From assembly GCA_035406685.1 (NCBI GenBank), contig DAONLM010000091.1, positions 1-11,716 of the forward strand: a DNA stretch of 11,716 bases, in the 5' to 3' direction. The notes beneath the pieces were generated by a model. The model had not been told where the DNA came from. It did not search any database and was given only the letters and a program-made list of their open reading frames with translations. Below, piece by piece: positions 1 to 6,617 of this stretch; positions within the stretch are counted from its first letter, which is position 1; every line of letters begins with the position of its first letter. Source of the DNA: DAONLM01 sp035406685 (GTDB taxonomy: Bacteria; Spirochaetota; GWE2-31-10; MWDO01). Position numbers and translations under genes: made by a program.

Positions 1-45
1 TATATATTAATCACAAAATTTTTAAGAAAATCCTTTACAACTTTT
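1..45. repeat. 45-bp dispersed repeat, copy 1
   Basis: This is a 44/45 match to 2483-2527. Key segments are TTAATCACAAAA and GAAAATCCTTTACAAC. In copy 2 it lies 30 bp upstream of an RHH gene that reads leftward, so it may be a promoter or operator for that gene family. The repeat may extend left of the window. Confidence 0.85.
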
Positions 46-79
46 AGAAAAAAAAAATACATAAAAATAAAATTGTGCC
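1..79 (-). mobile_element. Right-hand end of an RHH-cassette repeat element (body off the left edge)
   Basis: Two blocks are shared with the complete element at 1847-2560. Positions 1-45 match 2483-2527 at 44 of 45 bases, the difference being at 23. Positions 60-79, read on the minus strand, are an end repeat GGCACAATTTTATTTTTATG. The end repeat lies 34 nt beyond the 45-bp block here and 33 nt beyond it in the other copy. In that copy the 45-bp block sits just upstream of a minus-strand RHH gene, so a paralogous RHH gene is predicted to start about 30 nt left of this window. The element stops 28 bp before the -35 box of the peroxiredoxin promoter. The order of blocks is seen; calling it a mobile element is inference. 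Confidence 0.5.
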
Positions 80-107
80 TTCGATTATAAAAAAGTGTTG
101 AAAGTTT

Positions 108-136
108 TTGACAAAATAAACAATTTTTAGTAAGAT
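108..136 (+). promoter_or_regulatory. Sigma70-type promoter for the peroxiredoxin gene
   Basis: A perfect -35 TTGACA (108-113) is followed after 17 nt by a -10-like TAAGAT (131-136). The predicted start is near 143, just ahead of a strong Shine-Dalgarno GGAGGAG (151-157) that lies 5 nt before the ATG. I saw no convincing PerR or Fur box. Confidence 0.6.
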
Positions 137-162
137 GTAATCCAATTTAAGGAGGAGTAATT

Positions 163-615
163 ATGTTAAAAGAAGGTGATAAAGCGATAGATTTTACCTT
201 AAAAGATCAGGAGGGAAGAGATATTAGATTAAGCGACTTTAAAGGTAAAAAGATAGTTTTATATTTTTATCCCAAAGACAATACACCAGGATGTACTACT
301 GAGGCTTGTGGTTTTAGAGATGTTTATGATCTTATTCTTGCTAAAAATGCCGTTGTTATAGGAATTAGCAGTGATTCTGTAACTTCTCATAAAAAATTCA
401 AGGATAAATACAATTTACCATTCTATTTATTAAGCGATCCAGATAAGAATGTTATAAAGAGTTATGAATGTTATGGTGAAAAAAATATGTGCGGTAAAAT
501 TACACTTGGGATTTTAAGAAAGACATATATTATTGATGAGAATCAGACAATTATCAAAGTATTTCCTAAGGTAACTCCCAAAGAGCACGCTAAAGAAGTT
601 TTAGATTTATTATAA
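163..615 (+). CDS. bcp: Thioredoxin-dependent peroxiredoxin (Bcp/PrxQ type)
   Basis: This is a 150-residue cytoplasmic peroxiredoxin that reduces hydrogen peroxide and organic hydroperoxides using thioredoxin. The active-site block TPGCTTEACGFRD has the peroxidatic Cys44 and a second cysteine, Cys49, five residues on, the PrxQ/Bcp pattern of an intrasubunit disulfide. The preceding KDNTPG and the later RKTYIID (Arg119) are also family hallmarks. Full length matches E. coli Bcp (about 156 residues). Two extra cysteines (103 and 110) are not part of the usual mechanism. The ATG at 163 is set by a strong GGAGGAG site. It is monocistronic, with its own promoter, and its last 6 bp overlap the end of the convergent phosphatase gene, so no terminator lies between them. 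Family assignment is firm; substrate preference is inferred. Confidence 0.96.
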   Translation: MLKEGDKAIDFTLKDQEGRDIRLSDFKGKKIVLYFYPKDNTPGCTTEACGFRDVYDLILAKNAVVIGISSDSVTSHKKFKDKYNLPFYLLSDPDKNVIKSYECYGEKNMCGKITLGILRKTYIIDENQTIIKVFPKVTPKEHAKEVLDLL

Positions 616-1713
616 AATTTCAAAGGCAAATAGAGTAATATCATCTTCAAACATAGGATTTTGAGAAAAAAATATCAATTCTGTCATTATGGTATCAGCG
701 ATATCCTCTATTGGTTTAAAAGAATTCTGTTTTATAATATTAATAAGTCTTTCTTTACCAAAAGGTTGGTTATTTTCTCCAATAGTTTCAATAATACCAT
801 CAGTGTATAGAAATATTTTATCCCCTTTTTGAATTTTTATTTTATCTTCATCGTAAAAATTTTTACTAAGGATACCTATAACAAATCCATTTGTATTAAA
901 CTCTATTATTTCATTATCTCGTAGTAATATAGGATTAGGATGAGCAGCATTTGAATAGGTAAGAGTATATTTTTCAAGATCAACAACTATAAGACAGGCT
1001 GTCAAATAGTCATCTGTTTGAATTATATTTTGAAATTCAATATTTGTCTTATAAAAAAAATCCTTTATTTTTTCATAATTTCTTATCTCTTTTTGAAAAA
1101 TGGCCTTTATCATAGAGGCAATAATAGCGGATTTAACCCCATGTCCACTTACATCTATTATTAAAATAGCAAATCTGTTATCGTCTAATTTTACTATATC
1201 AAAGAAATCCCCTCCTATATAGGTAGAAGGTAAATATTTTGAAACAAAATTTATCCTGTCTAAAAAAGGAAATTCTTTAGGAAGAAGATTTTTTTGAAGT
1301 TCACTTGCAAAATTTAATTCTCTATGAAAATTTTTATTTTCTATTTCTATTCTTTCATTCTCTTCTTTTAAATTTTTGATCTGGGTTTCAAATTCTTTTT
1401 TTAGTTTCTCACAATGAGCATTAATAAAATAATCTATATCTTTTAATATTTCTTCATCAAATTTTTTTTCTATAAAATTATTAGTAATTATTTTTTCTAT
1501 TAAATTATTATTATAAAAATAGAGAAATATATCTATTACTCTTGCTTTCGTTCTTATATTATTATAATTTGAAGTTATCGATATGATAATATAATCATCA
1601 ATATTTATATTATCAATATTATTTTTAATAATAACTTCACACTTATTTTTTAAGATATTTATAAATTCTTCAAGTTTTATATTTTCTTCGTTTAATATTA
1701 TTATCTTTTTCAT
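610..1713 (-). CDS. SpoIIE/RsbU-type PPM serine/threonine phosphatase with coiled-coil linker
   Basis: The 367-residue protein ends in a complete PP2C-SpoIIE domain (about 145-367). Metal-binding and catalytic motifs are present: GGDFFD (Asp169), DVSGHG (Asp187), YTDGIIE (Asp305) and EDDIT (Asp357/358). ELQKNLLP (138-145) is the usual entry to the domain in RsbU-like proteins. Residues about 97-130 form a Lys/Glu-rich coiled coil. Residues 1-95 are a small alpha/beta region that I cannot name; it begins like a receiver fold but lacks a clear phospho-acceptor pattern. No membrane segments are present, so it is probably cytoplasmic. In this family, activity usually dephosphorylates anti-sigma-factor antagonists; no antagonist or anti-sigma gene is nearby. 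The ATG at 1713 lacks a Shine-Dalgarno sequence. The 3' end overlaps the convergent peroxiredoxin gene by 6 bp. The domain call is firm; the pathway is inferred. Confidence 0.93.
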   Translation of the reverse strand: MKKIIILNEENIKLEEFINILKNKCEVIIKNNIDNINIDDYIIISITSNYNNIRTKARVIDIFLYFYNNNLIEKIITNNFIEKKFDEEILKDIDYFINAHCEKLKKEFETQIKNLKEENERIEIENKNFHRELNFASELQKNLLPKEFPFLDRINFVSKYLPSTYIGGDFFDIVKLDDNRFAILIIDVSGHGVKSAIIASMIKAIFQKEIRNYEKIKDFFYKTNIEFQNIIQTDDYLTACLIVVDLEKYTLTYSNAAHPNPILLRDNEIIEFNTNGFVIGILSKNFYDEDKIKIQKGDKIFLYTDGIIETIGENNQPFGKERLINIIKQNSFKPIEDIADTIMTELIFFSQNPMFEDDITLFAFEIL

Positions 1714-1739
1714 AACTAAAAAATATTTATTTTTTTAAA

Positions 1740-1769
1740 ATTATTAATATTTTTTTAAAAAATCGTCAA
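1740..1769 (-). promoter_or_regulatory. Possible promoter for the SpoIIE-type phosphatase gene
   Basis: On the minus strand, TTGACG (1769-1764) is followed after 18 nt by AATAAT (1745-1740), each one base off consensus. The predicted start is near 1733, giving a leader of about 20 nt that has no purine-rich ribosome site. The surrounding sequence is nearly pure A/T, so chance is a real alternative. Confidence 0.35.
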
Positions 1770-1846
1770 TTATTTTTATCTGAAATAAATTTATTTTTTT
1801 TAAAAAATTAAATTTTTAAGTTTATAAAGATATTTTTATGTCTTAA

Positions 1847-1937
1847 GGTACGATTTTGTTTTTAGGAAAAGAAAAAGATAGAATTAGCCTAAGGGTAAGT
1901 TTTGAGTAAGAAAGATAGAATGGTAAAATTTTAGATA
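1847..1937. repeat. 3'-flank repeat of the RHH gene, copy A
   Basis: This is homologous to 11245-11356. Shared tracts include GATTTTRTTTTTAGG, AAGATAGAATTA followed by CCTA-GG, and TGGTARAATTT. Within the 27-base core starting GATAGAATTA (1877 here) there are about 5 mismatches. Each copy lies just past the stop codon of an RHH gene, in the same orientation. Positions 1714-1846 outside it are A/T tracts with no gene visible. Confidence 0.75.
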
Positions 1938-1948
1938 GAGCACTAATT

Positions 1949-2452
1949 TTATAAGAATTTTATCTCTTTCAGGCAAAATTTGACGTTGAATTTGAGTAAA
2001 AAGTAGTCGTTATGTTCGTTCGAGACTGGGATATCTGGGGAACCAATCTTCACCACCACAGCCTTATTTGCTCTTAAACTTTCTATTTCCTTTTGCCACT
2101 CTTCCATCTTTTTTGCAAACTCCTCTTCCCCCTCTACTTCAATGCCAGCAAAATATAATTCTAGAAGTTCCCTTATAAGAATGGCAATACTGAATGAATT
2201 AATATGATCATGAACCAATTTTAACTCATTATATACCTCTTCTGGAATATAAATTCTAATCCTGTGGGTGGCATTTATAAATCTATAATCTTTATCCCTC
2301 CTTTTTTCAAAAAGATGCTTTCTCTTTAATACGGGAAGCATAAAGATTATAATTTCCCTTATTAAAGTAGAAAGATCTTTATCTTTTTCATTTCTTAAAA
2401 TGTTAATTTTTTCAAAAAGATTTTGATTTAAGACAAAATCGAATTCCTTCAT
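1949..2452 (-). CDS. Ribbon-helix-helix DNA-binding protein, DUF1564-like
   Basis: This 167-residue protein is predicted to be a small DNA-binding regulator. Residues 64-101 fit an RHH fold: a short strand RIRIYIP, a helix (EEVYNELKLVHDH), a turn at NSFS, then a second helix (IAILIRELLELYF). Residues 4-42 look like a second, degenerate strand-helix-helix, so the protein may be a tandem RHH. Residues 106-130 are acidic and helical. The last 20 residues are hydrophobic and basic. The arrangement recalls Leptospira DUF1564 proteins, though I recognise the architecture rather than a firm match. A divergent paralog ends the window (11364-11716), with 13 of 39 RHH positions identical. AGGAGG (2467-2462) lies 9 nt before the ATG. 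It is the only gene inside the repeat element. Autoregulation through the 45-bp repeat upstream is a guess. Confidence 0.72.
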   Translation of the reverse strand: MKEFDFVLNQNLFEKINILRNEKDKDLSTLIREIIIFMLPVLKRKHLFEKRRDKDYRFINATHRIRIYIPEEVYNELKLVHDHINSFSIAILIRELLELYFAGIEVEGEEEFAKKMEEWQKEIESLRANKAVVVKIGSPDIPVSNEHNDYFLLKFNVKFCLKEIKFL

Positions 2453-2482
2453 AATTTTAATCCTCCTGTAAAAAAATATTTC

Positions 2483-2527
2483 TATATATTAATCACAAAA
2501 TTTTAAAGAAAATCCTTTACAACTTTT
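2483..2527. repeat. 45-bp dispersed repeat, copy 2
   Basis: This matches 1-45 with a single difference (2505). It occupies the divergent intergenic region, 30 bp upstream of the minus-strand RHH gene and 57 bp upstream of the -35 box of the lipoprotein-kinase operon. I found no good sigma70 promoter inside it on the minus strand, so its role (operator, atypical promoter or element body) is open. Confidence 0.85.
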
Positions 2528-2584
2528 TAAAAAAATTAAGAAAATTATCTAAAAATATCCCTGTTAAAAAATAAAATTTAATTT

Positions 2585-2613
2585 TTGACAAACTAAAAAA
2601 ATTAAATTATAAT
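2585..2613 (+). promoter_or_regulatory. Consensus sigma70 promoter giving a nearly leaderless mRNA
   Basis: A perfect TTGACA (2585-2590), a 17-nt spacer and a perfect TATAAT (2608-2613). Transcription should start around 2619-2622, while the ATG is at 2623. The 5' leader would be only 0-4 nt, and no Shine-Dalgarno sequence precedes the ATG. Confidence 0.8.
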
Positions 2614-2622
2614 CTTTAAATT

Positions 2623-3579
2623 ATGATAAAAGAAATTATCTTTATTTTTTTATTTCTTTCATTTATATTTTTGAATTGTGATAAAAAAAATGATATCTTT
2701 ATTATAGATCAAGATGGCAAATTGATAAGTATAAAGAATTTAAAAGAAAAAAGAGACTATTTTAAATATATTTATGATGAAAATAATAATTTAAAAAGAA
2801 TAGATTATTATGATGCTTCGGGTGATTTAAGATATAGCTATAACTATGATGAGAATCTTACTTTAATAAATAGAATAGAATATGATAAGAATGTAGAAAA
2901 AATTAAAGTAGAATATAATAAAAATGGCTATAAAACAAAAGAATATATTTTTGATAATACTTCTGATTATAAATTATACTCTTACGAATACGATAGAGAA
3001 AATAGAATAAAATCAAAAAAAGAATATAGTGTTCATAATAACTCTTCTAATTTTATTTACTGGGAAGAATATTTATATAAAGAAAATAGCAACGAGAAAA
3101 TAAAGAATATAAAATATGACTCAAATAATAATATCATTCAAGAAATAGAATATAATGATAAAATTATAAAAGAATTTAATTATGATAAAAATAGCAATCT
3201 TATTTATATTTATGAGATTGATAAAGAGAAAAATATAGAAAATTATTTTTATTATAAAGACAATAAAATAACATCCAGTCTTGAAAAAAAAGTGAATACC
3301 GTAGAAGAGGTATTTTATAATGAGAATGGATTAAAAACAAAAGCAATTGAAATCGATAAAAATGGAAATAAAATCAAAGAGACACATTTTGATAAAAATG
3401 GGAATATTACAGAATATATTACATTTGAATATGACGAAAAAGGTAAACAGATTAAAAAGGCAGATTTTTCTGCTGAAAACAAACTGAAAAGATATTATAA
3501 ATATATATACAATAAAAATGGCAAAATAGAAAAAATTCAGACATTTGATTCAGACGGCAATCTTATAGAATATGAATAA
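2623..3579 (+). CDS. YD-repeat (RHS/YwqK-like) lipoprotein
   Basis: The 318-residue protein begins with a short lysine-bearing hydrophobic signal and a relaxed lipobox, FLNC, with Cys19 as the lipidation site. Asn before the Cys is tolerated in spirochaete lipoproteins. From about residue 45 to the end it is built of repeats of roughly 18-25 residues with the pattern Y(D/N)-x-N-G/N-x-(L/I)-K, for example YDENNNLKR, FDKNGNITEY and FDSDGNLIEYE. This is the beta-strand repeat seen in YD/RHS and YwqK-type proteins. It has no RHS toxin core and no C-terminal toxin domain, and is far shorter than true RHS proteins. It is probably anchored in the outer or inner membrane. It abuts the kinase gene with no gap, so it may act as an accessory or ligand-sensing partner of that kinase, which is inference. 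Repeat class is clear; function is unknown. Confidence 0.8.
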   Translation: MIKEIIFIFLFLSFIFLNCDKKNDIFIIDQDGKLISIKNLKEKRDYFKYIYDENNNLKRIDYYDASGDLRYSYNYDENLTLINRIEYDKNVEKIKVEYNKNGYKTKEYIFDNTSDYKLYSYEYDRENRIKSKKEYSVHNNSSNFIYWEEYLYKENSNEKIKNIKYDSNNNIIQEIEYNDKIIKEFNYDKNSNLIYIYEIDKEKNIENYFYYKDNKITSSLEKKVNTVEEVFYNENGLKTKAIEIDKNGNKIKETHFDKNGNITEYITFEYDEKGKQIKKADFSAENKLKRYYKYIYNKNGKIEKIQTFDSDGNLIEYE

Positions 3580-3582
3580 GTG

Positions 3583-6459
3583 ATGAAAAATAGATATAAA
3601 ATTAAGATAAAATTTAAACTTCTATTTCTAACTCTATGTTTTTCATTAATTCCTGCTTTTTTATTAATCTATTTTACTCAAAAGAACATATATGATTATT
3701 TAATAACAAATGCAAGAGATTTTAATTTTAAATCATTACAAAATAGCACAAATAACCTTAATTTTATAATTGAAAAGATAAAAAAAGAGATAGAAGAGAT
3801 TAAAAATAGTGACAGGTATAAAGAGATAGATAATTTTAATCTAAAAGATAAAATTGGTGAAATAATTTCGTATGATAATTTAAATAGAAAATTTAAAGAA
3901 TATTTATTAACAAAAGATATAGAAGACTTAATTGTAATTGATTTTAATAAAATTTCCTTATTAAAGAATAACTATCTAATAAATATCTATTCTCAAAATC
4001 AATATATTGTTAGAATTGAAAATCTCATGCTTGAAGACTTTTTTATTGATATAAAAAATAGAGATGAAAATAATGGATATATTCTAGCTACTCTTAAAAA
4101 AGATAGCATTATTGGTTACAATCTCGAAAAGAGACTTTTCTTAATAAATTTTATAAAAGATAACAATGGTATAAAAAAACTATTTATTTTAGCATTACCG
4201 GATAACTTAGTTACAGAATCTCTTAATATAAAAGATCTTAACTATGCGAAATTAATAATTGTTGATAAATATAATGGTGTAATCGATATAAAAAATTTCA
4301 TTAAAGATCAGGTATTTGAAACAATATATAAAAAAATAAGCGAAAGTTTTTATACAAAAGATGATATTCTTGAAATTCCACAGATTAAAAGACTCATACT
4401 TATTCTTAACAAAAAGATAAAAAATAATGAAATAATAAACGATAATTACTATTCCATAATAAAATACGAAAAAGAGAAATTTATTGTTATTTTATATTAC
4501 AATTGGGAACAGGAATTAATCTATTATTCTATTCAACCTCTAAAAATAGTATTTAGCTCAGTTACCAAAACTATAACAGGTATTATATTCATTGCCTTAA
4601 TTATATTTATAACGATTCTTATAGCAAGTGTTATATCAACTAATATAATCGCAACTCCAATAGAAACAAGAACAGAATTAATTCAGGATGAAAATGTATA
4701 TTTTATGAACATTGCTCATGAACTAAAAACACCTTTAACAGTTATATCAAACTATCTGGATAAATATCTAAAAGAATACGGGAGTAATAAAGATATTGAG
4801 ATAATAAAAAATAATATAGAAAGTTTAAAAAAAGATATGATTGATTTTCTTGATTTTGGTAAAATTGAGAGAGGCCAGCCTTTTTATAATCATAATCAAA
4901 CTATTAACTTTTCAGAAATATTAAAAAATAAGATTGTTTTATTTACTGTTAGTGCCAATCAAAAAAATATTGCGATTAATAAGAATATTGAAGAGAATAT
5001 TTATATAAAAATAGATCCTTTTGCTGTTGATAGGATTTTAAACAATCTATTTGATAATGCTATTAAATATAATAAAGAAAATGGGATAATTGATGTAAAT
5101 CTTGAGGTAAAAAACAATAAAGTTTTTTTTACTATTTCTGATACTGGCATTGGGATAAGTGAAAAAAAGATGAAAAATCTTTTTAATCCTTTTACACAGG
5201 TATTAGATGGCTCAAAAAATAGTGGGGTCGGGCTTGGCTTATTTATTATAAAAAAGATAATAGATGATATAAAAGGAGAAATAAAAGTAGAAAGTAGATT
5301 AAATAAAGGGACAAAATTCACAATTATTTTACCACTTGCCAAAAAAGAAATCTTAACAATTAAAGAAAATAGTAATGAAATTATTGAAAAAAATAATACT
5401 ATTCTTATAGTAGAAGACAATGAAGATCTATTAAATTATCTTTATATATCTTTAAAAGATTATTTTAACATAGAAAAAGCTAAAAATGGACTTGAGGCTA
5501 TTAATAAACTGAATAATATAAAGCCAGATTTAATAATATCAGACATAATGATGCCAGAACTCAATGGTTTTGAATTCTTTGAAAGAGTCAATAGTCAAGA
5601 AAATTATAGGGATATCCCATTTATCTTTTTAAGTGCGATAAGTGCTACAGAGTATAAAATAAGAGGATTTGAAAGTGGGGCAGTTGATTATATAGTAAAA
5701 CCTTTTAAAATAGAAGAACTCTTTGCAAAAATTAATTCACTTCTTAAATTTAAAAAACTTAAAGATATTCTTTATAAAAAGGATAAATATGCTACTATAG
5801 GTATGCTTGTGGCTGGGATTTCTCATGAAATACTAAATCCCTTAGCAGGGATTTATGCTCCTGTTGAAAATATACAGAAGATTGTAAGAAATATCAATTT
5901 TGAACAGAAAATGAAAATAGAGAGTTTTATTAATGATATATGGACAAATGTCAAAAGAATTGATTCAATAATAAAAAATTTAAAAATATTATTCTATAAT
6001 GATAGATCCACTCTGGAAAAGAAAGAGATAAAAATAGAGGATGTTGTTAATTCAGTTTTAGAATTATTTCATAATAAAATAAAAGATAGAATAACAATTA
6101 TTAAAAAAATAGAACAAGGTATAACTGTTGAAGCTAATTATGCATCTCTTACTCAAATTTTTCTTAACCTTATTTCAAACGCTATTGATGCAATAAAAGA
6201 AAATGGTATAATTACAATAGAAAGTTTTAAGAATAACGAAGGTGTAATTATAAATATAATGGATAATGGCTCTGGAATTCCAGAAAAAGATTTAAAAAAT
6301 ATCTTTATGCCATTCTGGACAAGCAAAGAGATAGGTAAAGGAACAGGCATGGGACTATATATAGTAAAAGATCTAATTATGAGACTGAATTGGAAGATAG
6401 AAGTTTCTTCTATTATAGGGGAAGGGACAAAATTTACAATTTATACTAAAAATGTATAA
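3583..6459 (+). CDS. Membrane hybrid sensor with two histidine kinases flanking a receiver domain (HK-REC-HK)
   Basis: Numbering is from the ATG at 3583; a GTG at 3580 touching the upstream TAA is an alternative start. TM1 is about 13-31, an extracytoplasmic sensor about 32-329 (size fits a double Cache domain, not confirmed), and TM2 about 330-352, with no clear HAMP. Kinase 1 has the H-box IAHELKTPL (His379), N-box LFDNAIKY (Asn492), DTGIG (520) and GVGLGL (548). The receiver has acidic Glu611/Asp612, acceptor Asp654 in SDIMMPELNG, Ser684 and Lys706 in VKPF. Kinase 2 has GISHEILNPL (His748), SNAIDAI (Asn866), DNGSG (894) and GTGMGL (920). All catalytic residues appear intact, so both kinases may be active. 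There is no DNA-binding output, so the signal must pass to another protein. No separate response regulator is nearby. It is co-transcribed with the YD-repeat lipoprotein. Confidence 0.93.
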   Translation: MKNRYKIKIKFKLLFLTLCFSLIPAFLLIYFTQKNIYDYLITNARDFNFKSLQNSTNNLNFIIEKIKKEIEEIKNSDRYKEIDNFNLKDKIGEIISYDNLNRKFKEYLLTKDIEDLIVIDFNKISLLKNNYLINIYSQNQYIVRIENLMLEDFFIDIKNRDENNGYILATLKKDSIIGYNLEKRLFLINFIKDNNGIKKLFILALPDNLVTESLNIKDLNYAKLIIVDKYNGVIDIKNFIKDQVFETIYKKISESFYTKDDILEIPQIKRLILILNKKIKNNEIINDNYYSIIKYEKEKFIVILYYNWEQELIYYSIQPLKIVFSSVTKTITGIIFIALIIFITILIASVISTNIIATPIETRTELIQDENVYFMNIAHELKTPLTVISNYLDKYLKEYGSNKDIEIIKNNIESLKKDMIDFLDFGKIERGQPFYNHNQTINFSEILKNKIVLFTVSANQKNIAINKNIEENIYIKIDPFAVDRILNNLFDNAIKYNKENGIIDVNLEVKNNKVFFTISDTGIGISEKKMKNLFNPFTQVLDGSKNSGVGLGLFIIKKIIDDIKGEIKVESRLNKGTKFTIILPLAKKEILTIKENSNEIIEKNNTILIVEDNEDLLNYLYISLKDYFNIEKAKNGLEAINKLNNIKPDLIISDIMMPELNGFEFFERVNSQENYRDIPFIFLSAISATEYKIRGFESGAVDYIVKPFKIEELFAKINSLLKFKKLKDILYKKDKYATIGMLVAGISHEILNPLAGIYAPVENIQKIVRNINFEQKMKIESFINDIWTNVKRIDSIIKNLKILFYNDRSTLEKKEIKIEDVVNSVLELFHNKIKDRITIIKKIEQGITVEANYASLTQIFLNLISNAIDAIKENGIITIESFKNNEGVIINIMDNGSGIPEKDLKNIFMPFWTSKEIGKGTGMGLYIVKDLIMRLNWKIEVSSIIGEGTKFTIYTKNV

Positions 6460-6512
6460 AGATATCCCACTATTGAAATATATATATTTTTTTCTGGCAT
6501 AAAGATATCCAC
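6456..6512 (+). repeat. Short direct repeat flanking an A/T hairpin after the kinase gene
   Basis: ATAAAGATATCCCAC (6456-6470) overlaps the kinase stop codon, and ATAAAGATATCCAC (6499-6512) recurs 43 nt later. Between them lies the 14-bp palindrome AAATATATATATTT (6476-6489), followed by a few more T residues to 6493. This could be a weak intrinsic terminator, or the repeats could be a protein site upstream of tex. In such A/T-rich sequence, chance is possible. Confidence 0.35.
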
Positions 6513-6554
6513 TTCATTTTATAAATTCAAAATAAATTTAATACATTTTTAATA

Positions 6555-6583
6555 TTGACAAAAAAGATTTAATCAAGTAAAAA
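6555..6583 (+). promoter_or_regulatory. Promoter for tex
   Basis: A perfect TTGACA (6555-6560), then 17 nt, then TAAAAA (6578-6583), which matches four of six -10 bases. The predicted start is near 6590, leaving a leader of about 28 nt that contains AGAGGTG (6608-6614). Confidence 0.5.
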
Positions 6584-6617
6584 AGTTTCTCAAAATTAAA
6601 TATTAATAGAGGTGTTT

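Larger units (their letters stand above)
1847..2560 (-). mobile_element. Complete RHH-cassette repeat element (about 714 bp)
   Basis: The left end at 1847-1866 fits the family end sequence (GGTACGATTTTGTTTTTAGG). The right end at 2545-2560 is an inverted, eroded version: TTATCTAAAAATA matches the intact end at 11211-11223 with one transition, then about 7 bases are missing before the terminal CC. Between them lie, in order, about 95 bp shared with 11245-11356, the RHH gene on the minus strand, and the 45-bp repeat. No matching target duplication remains (CTTAA on the left, CTGTT on the right), which would suit an old insertion. It sits between two divergent transcription units and ends 24 bp before the next -35 box. 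The shared blocks are seen; mobility is inferred. Confidence 0.55.

Noticed and set aside
2623..3579. RHS-type polymorphic toxin
   Set aside because: There is no RHS core cage, no C-terminal toxin and no immunity gene; only the repeat motif is shared.
5001..5420. 139-residue minus-strand open frame
   Set aside because: It is antisense to the kinase core, hydrophobic from reverse-complemented A/T codons, with no ribosome site.
6612..6617. GTG start six bases upstream for tex
   Set aside because: The GTG falls within the AGAGGTG ribosome site, which is properly spaced for the ATG at 6618.
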